A stretch of 64,000 nucleotides of DNA from Chloracidobacterium sp. (GTDB lineage Bacteria; Acidobacteriota; Blastocatellia; Pyrinomonadales; Pyrinomonadaceae), in assembly GCA_016706275.1 (NCBI GenBank), contig JADJJY010000004.1:1-64000 (forward strand). The letters are read 5' to 3'. How positions within the stretch are numbered: position 1 is the stretch's first letter; every line of letters begins with the position of its first letter. The notes under the pieces were generated by a model. It worked only from the letters and a program-made list of their open reading frames with translations. It made no database searches and had not been told where the DNA came from. Both the position numbers and the translations under genes were made by a program. Below are positions 40,894-50,390 of this stretch, piece after piece.

Positions 40894-41487
40894 ATGATTT
40901 CTAAGCTATCCGCAACAACTAAAATACTTCGACAGGTAATGATCGGCCTGTGGCTGGCGGTCATCGTCTTGTGCGTCGGATATTATCTCGCAAACCCGTC
41001 GGCGTTTACAGCTGAGAATATTGCGGCATTTCTCGAGCGTTTTCAGGGTGCGATATGGCTCGTATATTTAGTATTTTCGATACTACGCGGCATCACATTG
41101 CTACCCAGCACGCCTCTCGTCTTGGCAGGAACGATGCTGTTCCCCGGCCAGCCGTGGGCAGTGCTTAGCGTTTCGATGACGGGCATACTGCTCTCATCGA
41201 CAATGATCTATTACTTTTCGGACTTATTAGGTTTTGACGAGTATTTTGAACGCAAAAACCCGGACCTCTCGCACAAGATCAAAGCAAAACTTGAGCATCC
41301 GCTTGGCTTTTTATTCGTAGCGGGCTGGGCATTTTTTCCGCTCGTCCCGACCGATCTTGTTTGTTATCTTGCCGGTACAACTAGGATGAATTTTGCAAAA
41401 TTTATCGCGGCGGTCGGCGTTGGCGAGGTCATTTTGTGCAGCTTTTATATCTTTTTCGGCGGGGCCTTCGTAAACTATATGCGTTAA
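40894..41487 (+). CDS. TVP38/TMEM64 (DedA-like, VTT domain) membrane protein
   Basis: A 197-residue inner membrane protein with about five hydrophobic helices and the VTT-domain pattern: FSILRGITLLPSTPLVLAG, a re-entrant-like FPLVPTDLVCYLAG segment and a C-terminal helix. The family includes DedA and TMEM41B-type lipid scramblases and undecaprenyl-phosphate translocases. It starts right after the operon terminator. Substrate not determinable. Confidence 0.85.
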   Translation: MISKLSATTKILRQVMIGLWLAVIVLCVGYYLANPSAFTAENIAAFLERFQGAIWLVYLVFSILRGITLLPSTPLVLAGTMLFPGQPWAVLSVSMTGILLSSTMIYYFSDLLGFDEYFERKNPDLSHKIKAKLEHPLGFLFVAGWAFFPLVPTDLVCYLAGTTRMNFAKFIAAVGVGEVILCSFYIFFGGAFVNYMR

Positions 41488-41556
41488 ACGCAGATCTATT
41501 GTATTCTCGCACCTTACGGTTCATTTTTGCATCACAAATTCAGAGAGGGAAAATCA

Positions 41557-41997
41557 GTGAAAGATTGTAATAAAAATTCGGATTGCAGCGGCCGCCGTGA
41601 GTTTTTGGTAAAGACCGCCGGTCTCGCAGGCGGCTTGGTTTTAACTATATCCGGTATCGGTTCGGCGTTGGGCAGATCGTTTGCGGACGTTTCGATAAAC
41701 ATTGACAGTTCGAGCCCGCTCAGTAAGATCGGCGGCTCGGTCGTCGTTGATTCGTCCGCAGGAAAGATCATCGTCGCTCGGACCGGAGAGGCTGCGTTTA
41801 TCGCTTATTCAGCCAAATGCACTCACAAAGGCGGCATTGTCGAATATGACGCGGCAGGTAAACAGTTTGTCTGCCCGAAACACGGTTCGAAATTCGACGC
41901 CGGAACTGGCTCGGTCAAAGAAGGCCCCGCCGACATATCGCTCGCATCGCACACGGCAAAAGGCACCGCAGCATCGGTAACGATTACGGTCGGCTGA
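41557..41997 (+). CDS. Rieske [2Fe-2S] protein with Tat signal
   Basis: A 146-residue protein with a twin-arginine signal (GRREFLVKTAGLAGG) and a Rieske cluster site: C88-T-H90 and C106-P-K-H109 in CPKHGSKFD. It is a short, high- or mid-potential electron carrier outside the cytoplasm, not a full cytochrome bc1 subunit. A GTG start at 41557 is supported by GAGAGGG seven bases upstream; an in-frame codon at 41527 is less likely. No cytochrome b gene is nearby. Confidence 0.88.
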   Translation: MKDCNKNSDCSGRREFLVKTAGLAGGLVLTISGIGSALGRSFADVSINIDSSSPLSKIGGSVVVDSSAGKIIVARTGEAAFIAYSAKCTHKGGIVEYDAAGKQFVCPKHGSKFDAGTGSVKEGPADISLASHTAKGTAASVTITVG

Positions 41998-42149
41998 TCA
42001 ACACGATTTTAGTGACACTAGTGACATCAATCACTGCCGCTCGCCTCGCATAAGTCTAGGCTCTATATTTGTCTGATATCAATAGTTCTATTAGAATTTT
42101 AGGGGCGGCTATGAGTGGCGCCAAAACTACGGGCAATTATTAAAGGCGA

Positions 42150-43762
42150 ATGACAACAATCGGGATCCCCAAAGAGATACATCCGGGCGAAAAGCGCGTT
42201 GCAGCGACTCCGCAAACCATTTTAAAACTCAAAAAGCTAGGCTTTGACGTCGTCGTCGAATCACATGCCGGCCATGGCATCAACGCCATCGACAGCGAAT
42301 ACCGCGAGGCAGGTGCGACCGTAATTGACGGCACCAAAGAGCTTTGGGCTGCATCTGACGTGATAATGAAGGTCCGCCCGCCCGAGGAAAACAAAGCCCT
42401 CGGCGTGCATGAAGCTGACCTTTTGAAAGAAGGTGCGACGCTCATCGGATTCGTCTGGCCGGCACAGCATAAGGACCTACTCAATCGTCTTGCCAAGCGA
42501 AAAGCAACCGTTTTTGGTATGGACTGCGTCCCGCGTATAACGCGGGCACAAAAAATGGACACGCTCTCCGCGATGGCAAATATCGCCGGATACCGGGCGA
42601 TCATAGAGGCAGCGAATCATTTTCCCAGATTTTTTACAGGACAGATCACGGCAGCAGGAAAGATCGATCCGGCTAAGGTTTTGATCATAGGTGCTGGTGT
42701 TGCGGGGCTTTCCGCGATCGGTGCGGCAAAAGGCCTAGGTGCGATCGTACGGGCATTTGACCCGCGTTCGGCGACGAAGGATCAAGTCGCTTCGATGGGA
42801 GCCGAGTTTCTCGATCTCGATATTAAAGAAAAAGAAGAAGGCGAGGGCAAGGGCGGCTACGCCAAGCAAATGTCGGACGACTTTCTCAAAGCTGAGATGG
42901 CACTGTTTGCCGCACAGGCAATGCAGGTCGATATCATTGTCACGACCGCTCTCATTCCCGGCAAACCCGCACCAAAACTGATCACGACCGGCATGGTCGA
43001 ATCGATGAAACCCGGCTCGGTCATTGTCGACCTAGCGGCCGAACAGGGTGGCAACTGTGCTCTGACCGAACCCGGAAAGATCGTACATCACAAAGGCGTA
43101 ACCATCGTCGGCTACACTGACCTGCCATCGCGAATGGCGTCAATGTCGAGCCAACTATACGGAGCGACCATCGTTGCGTTGATCGCGGATCTGTCAAAAG
43201 AAGGCATCCTAGAAATAAATCTCGATGACGAGGTGGTTCGCGGTGCGATAGTTCTGCATGACGGCAAGATGATGTGGCCGCCGCCCGCACCAGCGACACC
43301 GCCGACCGCGGCTCCGCCCGAACCCGGCGTTCCGACAAAGAGCAGTGCGGCTGTCGCTGCCGCCAGCACCAAAAAATCAGGTGGCCACGGCCACGGTGAA
43401 AGCAATGGCATCAACCCTTGGGTCCTTGCATTCGGAGGCCTCGTGTTATTTGGCATCGGCTTCCTGGTCCCATCCGAGGTCAAAGCCGCAGGGGGCGATA
43501 CGTTGAGTCATTTGACAGTTTTTATTCTCGCCTGCTTCGTTGGCTTTCAGGTCGTCTGGAGCGTCAAACCGGCTCTCCACACTCCGCTCATGAGTGTCAC
43601 TAACGCCATCAGCGGGATCATTTTGGTCGGCGGCATGCTCCAGCTTGTAGGCACCGAACTTAGCGTTACCACCATCCTTGGAGCCATCGCCGTTCTGGTC
43701 GCCGCGATCAATATCGCCGGCGGATTCCTCGTAACTAATCGCATGTTGGCGATGTTTAGAAA

Positions 43763-43766
<4 letters not shown>
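42150..43766 (+). CDS. pntA: NAD(P) transhydrogenase subunit alpha
   Basis: A 538-residue PntA: alanine dehydrogenase/PNT N-terminal domain (about 1-135, [15 protein letters not shown]), NAD(H)-binding domain (about 140-375, [18 protein letters not shown]), a Pro/Ala linker and a GHGHGE stretch (about 380-425), and C-terminal membrane helices (about 425-538). With PntB it couples proton flow to hydride transfer from NADH to NADP+. Its stop overlaps the pntB start (ATGA). Confidence 0.96.
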
Positions 43767-45163
<1,397 letters not shown>

Positions 45164-45171
45164 CCTCTTAG

Positions 45172-45222
45172 CTCCCCTCCTTACGAAGGAGGGGTGGCCT
45201 TTAGGCCGGGGTGGTTCTCTCG
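45172..45222 (+). repeat. Double-hairpin repeat, copy 2
   Basis: Hairpin 1 is CCCCTCCTT-ACG-AAGGAGGGG, identical to copy 1. Hairpin 2 is GGCC-TTTA-GGCC, then GGGGTGGTTCTCTCG. The end faces the partial inverted copy at 45613, so the DUF559 gene lies between inverted ends. Confidence 0.9.
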
Positions 45223-45233
45223 ATGACAAAGAA

Positions 45234-45647
45234 GTGACGTTCAAAAGAAGCAAAACCGATATTCACTCTTTAACATCAGTCGCAAAATACCGCGACGAAC
45301 TTCGTAAAAACCTAACTCCCGCTGAAGCCGCATTCTGGAACCTCGTCAAGAATGCAAAACTCGACGGCCGCAAATTCCGCCGCCAGCACAGCATCGGAAA
45401 CTACATCTTCGATTTTTACTGCCCGTCAGAGAAACTCGCAATCGAGCTTGATGGAGAAGGCCATTTCGTCGATCATCCGGGGTTGAACGATCGAACCAAA
45501 CGCCAATATGCAGAGTCGCACGGGATCAGGGTAATTCGGTTCGAGAACAAAAGAGTATTCGAAGACACGCAATGGGTTCTTGATGTTATCAGAAGTTACT
45601 TCCTCCCCAGCGGAGAGAGAACCACCCCGTCACACGAAGAAGATTAG
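45234..45647 (+). CDS. DUF559 (Vsr-like) endonuclease-fold protein
   Basis: A 137-residue protein of the DUF559 group, a PD-(D/E)XK/very-short-patch-repair-like nuclease fold. The family pattern is LRKNLTPAEAAFWNLVK, KFRRQHSIGNYIFDFYC (D60), ELDGEGH (E71, D73, H77) and RVIRFENKRVF. Start GTG at 45234; an ATG at 45223 in another frame stops after four codons. The last residues (SGERTTPSHEED) are coded by an inverted partial copy of the double-hairpin repeat, and the gene lies between inverted GGGGTGGTTCTCTC ends. Family members are often found with such repeats. A role in their movement or upkeep is possible but not shown. Confidence 0.88.
   Translation: MTFKRSKTDIHSLTSVAKYRDELRKNLTPAEAAFWNLVKNAKLDGRKFRRQHSIGNYIFDFYCPSEKLAIELDGEGHFVDHPGLNDRTKRQYAESHGIRVIRFENKRVFEDTQWVLDVIRSYFLPSGERTTPSHEED
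45613..45632 (-). repeat. Partial inverted end of the double-hairpin repeat
   Basis: GAGAGAACCACCCCGTCA is the reverse complement of the GGGGTGGTTCTCTC end of copies 1 and 2. It forms the 3' coding end of the DUF559 gene and the right inverted boundary of that unit. Confidence 0.85.
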
Positions 45648-45649
45648 AA

Positions 45650-45697
45650 CTCCCCTCCTTACGAAGGAGGGGTGCGGCTTTAGCCGTGGGGTGGTTC
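45650..45697 (+). repeat. Double-hairpin repeat, copy 3
   Basis: Hairpin 1 is identical to the other copies. Hairpin 2 is CGGC-TTTA-GCCG, then GGGGTGGTTCAC. It starts 3 bp after the DUF559 stop and faces the inverted copy at 45739. Confidence 0.9.
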
Positions 45698-45738
45698 ACT
45701 ACATTGGTTTCCACGACGTTGAGTGAGTGCGGGCTTCT

Positions 45739-45794
45739 AGAGAACCACCCCGTCACCCGAAGCGGGTGCCACCCCTCCTTCGTAAGGAGGGGAG
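45739..45794 (-). repeat. Double-hairpin repeat, copy 4 (inverted)
   Basis: The reverse complement has hairpin 1 unchanged and hairpin 2 as CACCCG-CTT-CGGGTG. Its plus-strand end, AAGGAGGGGAG followed by seven T, would also work as an intrinsic terminator for the DUF559 transcript. Confidence 0.88.
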
Positions 45795-45831
45795 TTTTTT
45801 TGCTCGGTTTTCTTGAGCTATATGCATAATA

Positions 45832-45939
45832 TCAGGGCGGGATATTGACGGCGACGACAGCCCCCTCTACGGCGCAATGGGCTTTGTCCGCAAATCCGAA
45901 CGCGAATCTGGCCTCACCAAGAAAACGAAAACGACTTAG
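45832..45939 (+). pseudogene. Possible 3' remnant of a gene
   Basis: A frame without a start codon encodes about 35 residues that read like a protein C-terminus (DIDGDDSPLYGAMGFVRKSE and then a Lys/Thr-rich end) before TAG at 45937. The double-hairpin repeats lie just upstream and may have cut off the 5' part. Short length makes this weak. Confidence 0.2.
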
Positions 45940-45953
45940 TTTTTCGATATCTT

Positions 45954-45995
45954 ACGTCGTTGATAATACCGAAATTGGTGTATTATCAACGACGT
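45954..45995. repeat. 16-bp inverted repeat upstream of 46029
   Basis: ACGTCGTTGATAATAC (from 45954) is matched by its complement ending at 45995, with one extra A, around a short AT-rich loop. There is no T run, so it is not a standard terminator. It lies 33 bp before the gene at 46029 and could be an operator or cruciform site. Confidence 0.7.
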
Positions 45996-46028
45996 TGGCA
46001 AACTTGTGCCTGAGAATAATCGTCTAAG

Positions 46029-46523
46029 ATGAACAGAATGCGAAAGACAGCAATTTACTTGTCGACTCTGATACTTGCCTTTGTATTAGGCACGTCAGGC
46101 GTCTGGGTAGGTTTCTTTCTAAGGGATCTTCTCTCGGTAAATAGTGACCTTATTCGTCCGTTAGATCTAATACTTCCGAAGTCACGCTTTACTCGTTCCC
46201 AACGGGCATGTGGAAACGGCTACACTCAGTTCTACATTACTAACGACGGCCAAAAGGTAGATGAAGGCGTCGAGTCCTTTAAATCTGCTAGGGACGCACG
46301 GAAAGAATTGCAGCGGCTGTTATCAGAAAACGACGTCATAGAACGCGGCAGCGGGTCGTTTATGCCCGAAGATGGTGGAAGATATCTCTTGGTAGCTAAG
46401 ACGGTTGAGCGAAAAGCGTCGATTGTATGGTATGACGGGACCGATTTCATCAAATTCATTCACGCCCCCAACCAAGAACTGGCCTTGGAATTCGACGAAT
46501 ACTTGTATAGCGTCAAACCGTAA
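46029..46523 (+). CDS. Hypothetical membrane-anchored protein
   Basis: A 164-residue protein with an N-terminal hydrophobic segment (about 8-31, AIYLSTLILAFVLGTSGVWVGFFL) as signal anchor and a soluble mixed alpha/beta domain (about 55-164). Two phrases, FKSARDARKELQRLLSEND and GGRYLLVAKTVERKASIVWYD, look like a small compact domain. No family recognised. A start at ATG 46029 or 46038 is possible. It is downstream of the 16-bp inverted repeat, and the codon pattern is AT-richer than its neighbours. Confidence 0.65.
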   Translation: MNRMRKTAIYLSTLILAFVLGTSGVWVGFFLRDLLSVNSDLIRPLDLILPKSRFTRSQRACGNGYTQFYITNDGQKVDEGVESFKSARDARKELQRLLSENDVIERGSGSFMPEDGGRYLLVAKTVERKASIVWYDGTDFIKFIHAPNQELALEFDEYLYSVKP

Positions 46524-46534
46524 GCCAGTTCGAT

Positions 46535-46930
46535 CTAAATATTTCCTAATTCAATCAACGCCAGCCTTTCAACCACATTCCCCTTCTCCAAATGCTCCTC
46601 AACTATCTCAGCCACGTCCTCGGGCTGGACCTGGCCGTACATTGTGCCGTCGGGATAGACCATGACGGCGGTGCCGATGGAGCAGAAACCTATGGAGCCG
46701 CATTCGGTCAGGACGACTTCGCCCATCGGGTTGCGGCCTTTTGTCTCTTTGCCCTGACGGATGCCTTTTGCGACGAGGATTCGTTCAAATTCGGCCATTA
46801 CTTCCTGCCCGCCGACCGCCGAACATGACTTACCTGTGCATACAAAAACCTGCCGCTTTATCGGTGCTTTGAGCATCGGGGCGAGTTTTTCGAGTTCTTG
46901 GCGGTCAGTAACAAATTTTTGCTTTGCCAT
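46535..46930 (-). CDS. Thioredoxin-like [2Fe-2S] ferredoxin
   Basis: A 131-residue protein with the cluster cysteines C31-x4-C36 and C77-x5-C83 (VCTGKSCS; TECGSIGFC), the pattern of thioredoxin-like [2Fe-2S] ferredoxins and NuoE-type domains. It is a cytoplasmic electron carrier. It is divergent from the FHA-trypsin gene. A heptamer array begins three bases upstream of its start codon, leaving no ribosome site. The redox partner is not nearby. Confidence 0.9.
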   Translation of the reverse strand: MAKQKFVTDRQELEKLAPMLKAPIKRQVFVCTGKSCSAVGGQEVMAEFERILVAKGIRQGKETKGRNPMGEVVLTECGSIGFCSIGTAVMVYPDGTMYGQVQPEDVAEIVEEHLEKGNVVERLALIELGNI

Positions 46931-46932
46931 AT

Positions 46933-47052
46933 TAGTGAACAGTGAATAGTGAACAGTGAATAGTTAAGATTAAGAGCGAAAAATATAGTTTAATACGGTA
47001 GCTTTTTGGTATGCTAATCACTGTTCGCTGTTCGCTGTTCACTATTCACTAT
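46933..47052. repeat. Inverted heptamer arrays in a divergent promoter region
   Basis: The left arm (46933-46964) has GTGAACA/GTGAATA units and ends next to the ferredoxin start. The right arm (47020-47052) has the inverse ACTGTTC/ACTATTC units and ends next to the FHA-trypsin start. The 55-bp centre must hold both promoters. Confidence 0.9.
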
Positions 47053-47054
47053 CC

Positions 47055-48698
47055 ATGGCAGTCGGCATCATAATCCACATCACGGTCGGCCTTGAGAAAC
47101 GCACCGAATTCTTTTCGCAGGAACGTATTCGCATCGGCTCGGACGAACACTCCGACCTACAGATACATACGCCCGGTAAAGACGGTACGGGAGCGTGGTT
47201 TGACCTCGAAAACGCCGACGGCGTGTATCGCATCGTCGATTTTAACGCTGAGCTTGATCTGCGGATCAACGAAAAACCGATTCGCCGCTTTATCGCGATC
47301 ACGGATGGCGACGTGATCGCGGTCGATGATTCGGATATCTCGTTCGCTTTCTTTTCACTTGAGACCAAATCTTCGTTGATAACGACGAACCGCGAACAGC
47401 CGCAGATCTCACGTTTTATCGAAGACGCAGCTCTCGAATCTGCCTCGTCCGCCAAACGCGACGACGCAAAAGCATTTTTACGCGAATTCGTCCGCGAACT
47501 CTCCCGTGAGATTTCGCTGACAACAAAATTGATCGCTCTCGTGCTCATAGCCGCATTTATCACCGGTATTTTGTACATCGGCTTTGCCGTCAACTCTGAG
47601 CTGCGTCAGAGCCGCAAGCAATCCGAGGAGCAGGCAAACATCATCAAGCGGCTCGAGGACAAACTCGGCCAGACGAGCGACCAGATCGGTGAACTCGACA
47701 AGACCAACAAAGACCTGATCAAACAAGTCTCACTTGCGCAAAACCTGCGGGTCGATTACGGCGGTGCGGTCTGTCTGATCGTCGGGGTTTATGATCTGGT
47801 CGATAAACGAAACGGCAAGGTGCTCCGCTACGCCGACCCTCAGAGTTTCCGTCCAAACCCTTACGAACCGACGCAGTCCGAAGATCCGGGCCGTCCTGAA
47901 ATGCCGCCGCAGATCGGCCTGACGACCGAGGGCAACGGTGCCACCGTCGAATACGATTTTATCGGGACGGGCTTTCACGTCGGCGGCGGTTATATCGTGA
48001 CGAATCGCCACGTCGTCCGGCCGTGGGAGGAGGACGATCAGGTCAAACAAATGATGCGTGCCGCCAATGGCCAGGCACGGCTTAAACGACTTGTCATATA
48101 TTTTCCCAATTTTGCTCAGCCATTTCCGCTTCGCGTCAGACAACTCGGCACACGCGAAGACATCGCTATCGCCGTAATCGACCCTGCGATGCTGCCGGCT
48201 GAGATACCGACCGTGCCGCTTGATCTCGACTCGGAATCTGCCGCCGTCGGCAAAACGGTCGTCACGATGGGCTACCCGAGCGGGCCGGATAGGCTGCTTG
48301 CGATGGTCGATGACGACGAAGCAAAATCCATCAACCAGCGTTTTGGCAACTCACGCCAAAACCTGATCAATTTCCTCGCCCAGTCTCAAAAGATCGTCCC
48401 GCTCACCACGCAAGGCGCGATCACCGATCTCGACGCAAAACGCATCGTCCACGATGCCAAAACCGCCGAGGGCGGCTCCGGTGCCCCGCTGTTTGGCCAG
48501 GCCGGCAAGGTCATTGGTGTTAATTTTGGTGTCTTTACCGAGAATACAGCCGCAAACATGGCCGTTCCAGTGCGGTTTGCTCTCGAACTGTTAAAGAAAG
48601 CCGGTTGGCAATCACCCGAAGAATTGCAAAAAGATCCTGAGAAACAATCGCAGGTCGCTTCGACCGAGACGAACACAAACACCGCAGCGAAAAATTAA
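47055..48698 (+). CDS. FHA domain / transmembrane / trypsin-like serine protease
   Basis: A 547-residue membrane protein. An N-terminal FHA-like domain (about 5-105, IRIGSDEHSDLQIH) is followed by one transmembrane helix (about 157-179), a coiled coil (about 181-225) and a trypsin-like protease domain (about 235-530). The catalytic triad is visible: H319 (TNRHVV), D369 (REDIAIAVID) and S475 (GGSGAPLF). With the cytoplasmic FHA domain binding phosphothreonine peptides, this looks like a signal passed across the membrane to a periplasmic protease. No PDZ domain is seen, unlike DegP/HtrA. The start codon directly follows a heptamer array. Confidence 0.87.
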   Translation: MAVGIIIHITVGLEKRTEFFSQERIRIGSDEHSDLQIHTPGKDGTGAWFDLENADGVYRIVDFNAELDLRINEKPIRRFIAITDGDVIAVDDSDISFAFFSLETKSSLITTNREQPQISRFIEDAALESASSAKRDDAKAFLREFVRELSREISLTTKLIALVLIAAFITGILYIGFAVNSELRQSRKQSEEQANIIKRLEDKLGQTSDQIGELDKTNKDLIKQVSLAQNLRVDYGGAVCLIVGVYDLVDKRNGKVLRYADPQSFRPNPYEPTQSEDPGRPEMPPQIGLTTEGNGATVEYDFIGTGFHVGGGYIVTNRHVVRPWEEDDQVKQMMRAANGQARLKRLVIYFPNFAQPFPLRVRQLGTREDIAIAVIDPAMLPAEIPTVPLDLDSESAAVGKTVVTMGYPSGPDRLLAMVDDDEAKSINQRFGNSRQNLINFLAQSQKIVPLTTQGAITDLDAKRIVHDAKTAEGGSGAPLFGQAGKVIGVNFGVFTENTAANMAVPVRFALELLKKAGWQSPEELQKDPEKQSQVASTETNTNTAAKN

Positions 48699-48704
48699 TT
48701 AACC

Positions 48705-50345
48705 TTAATCCTCGGCAACCGGCTGATTGCGGGCATTGATCGTCGTCTGCTCGGCCATCAGCATTTTTTCACCGACATTCTCATCGGTAATTTCGTGGTC
48801 TGTGACCTTTGGCTTTGGCAGAAACAGGCAAATAAACAGGGCCAAGACGCTGACAAACGCGACTACCCAAAACACCGGATGAATCGCCGCCGCCATCGCG
48901 TCCTGCAATATAGGCAGGATGCCTGCTGGGAGAGCTGCTTTTGCGCTTGGTTCGATCAACGCGTTTGGATTTGAAGCGAGACTTGTCGCTTGTTCGACGG
49001 AAAGGACGCCGCCCGTACCCGCCGCTTTTATCAGCTGGCTTGATAGTCCCGATGTCAGCACCGAACCCATTACAGCGACTCCAAGTGCCCCGCCGATAGC
49101 ACGTGAAAACTGATTGAGCGACGTCGCAACCCCAAGCTGCGGACGCTCGACCGCCTGTTGAACGGCAATTAGGAGTGTCAGCATCGTCAAACCAAGACCG
49201 GCACCGATTAGGACCAACTCGACATAGAGCCATACGACGGGCGTCTGTCGCTGAAAGTTTGATAACAGCACAAACCCGACCGTCATCACGATAAAACCAA
49301 CGATCGCTATGGTGCGGTAGCCGACTTTGAGCATCAGCCGCCCCACAACGATCGACATCAAAACCCAGCTCAGCATCAGCGGCGTCAACAGCGAACCGGC
49401 CTGTGTCGCGGTCATCCCCAAAGCTCCTTGTGCAAAGAGAGGGATGTACGATATGCCGCCAAACATCGCGATTCCCGCAAAAAAACCTGCTGCTGTCGCT
49501 ACGGTGATCGTCCGGTTGCGAAACAGGTGAAACGGGATGATAGGATCTTTCGCTCGTGTCTCAATAAATATGAACAGTATCAGAAAGACCGCACTCGCTC
49601 CCAAAAGCCATAAATTATCCGGTGCGAACAACGTAGCGAGCGATTTACCGCCCTCAACCAGAGCGAGCATCAGTATGCTAATCGACAGCATCAATGTCGC
49701 GGCACCCAAATAATCAACACTTGGCTTTTCGGTGCGTTTTGGCTCGCTGAGTGCAAAACCGATCACGATCGCCGCCGCGATACCAATCGGCACGTTGATA
49801 AAGAAAACCCATCGCCACGAGAGTTGATCGGTAATAAATCCACCGATGACGGGGCCTATAATGCTTGACAATCCCCAAACGCCGCTAAAATACGCCTGCA
49901 TCTTTGCCCGCTCTTTTAGCGTAAAGCTATCACCAATGATCGTCATCCCGAGCGGTATCAGAGCCCCGGCCCCGAGCCCTTGTATCGCCCGAAAGACAAT
50001 TAGCTGCTCCATCGTAGTTGCCAGACCTGACAATAACGTTCCCAGCAGAAAAACGCTGATGCCGATCTGATAAAGTAGCCGCCGGCCGTAGAGGTCTGAA
50101 AGTTTGCCCCAAACAGGTACCGTGACGGTCGAGGTAACAAGATATGCCGAAAACACCCAGCTGTAATGGTTGATACCGCCAAGGCTCGCGATGACCGTCG
50201 GCATTGCCGTGCCGACAACTGTCGCCTCAAGCGCGGCGATAGCCATACCCGTCATAACGCCGATCACCACAGCCCAACGTCGGCGATCCGACATCTCCAA
50301 TCGCGGCGTATCGACCGCTGTAGGCTGTGTTTCGGCTCGTTCCAT
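48705..50345 (-). CDS. MFS drug efflux transporter (DHA2/EmrB-QacA type)
   Basis: A 546-residue transporter with about 14 hydrophobic helices. It has the DHA2-family motifs WVFSAYLVTSTVTVPVWGKLSDLYGRR, GLGAGALIPLG and GPVIGGFI with WRWVFFINVPIG. It exports drugs or other small molecules with protons. It is convergent with the FHA-trypsin gene (6 bp between stops). No regulator adjacent, so substrate unknown. Confidence 0.93.
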   Translation of the reverse strand: MERAETQPTAVDTPRLEMSDRRRWAVVIGVMTGMAIAALEATVVGTAMPTVIASLGGINHYSWVFSAYLVTSTVTVPVWGKLSDLYGRRLLYQIGISVFLLGTLLSGLATTMEQLIVFRAIQGLGAGALIPLGMTIIGDSFTLKERAKMQAYFSGVWGLSSIIGPVIGGFITDQLSWRWVFFINVPIGIAAAIVIGFALSEPKRTEKPSVDYLGAATLMLSISILMLALVEGGKSLATLFAPDNLWLLGASAVFLILFIFIETRAKDPIIPFHLFRNRTITVATAAGFFAGIAMFGGISYIPLFAQGALGMTATQAGSLLTPLMLSWVLMSIVVGRLMLKVGYRTIAIVGFIVMTVGFVLLSNFQRQTPVVWLYVELVLIGAGLGLTMLTLLIAVQQAVERPQLGVATSLNQFSRAIGGALGVAVMGSVLTSGLSSQLIKAAGTGGVLSVEQATSLASNPNALIEPSAKAALPAGILPILQDAMAAAIHPVFWVVAFVSVLALFICLFLPKPKVTDHEITDENVGEKMLMAEQTTINARNQPVAED

Positions 50346-50390
50346 ATCGCTATTCTAGAGATTCAAATGCAGGGGGCAAATTGAGCGGTG

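Noticed and set aside
45234..45647. A Y1 (RAYT) transposase as the repeat-linked gene
   Set aside because: No HUH or Y1 motifs; the residues fit a DUF559/Vsr-type nuclease instead.
45845..46027. A 60-residue plus-strand gene before 46029
   Set aside because: It runs through the 16-bp inverted repeat, has no ribosome site and has low-complexity composition.
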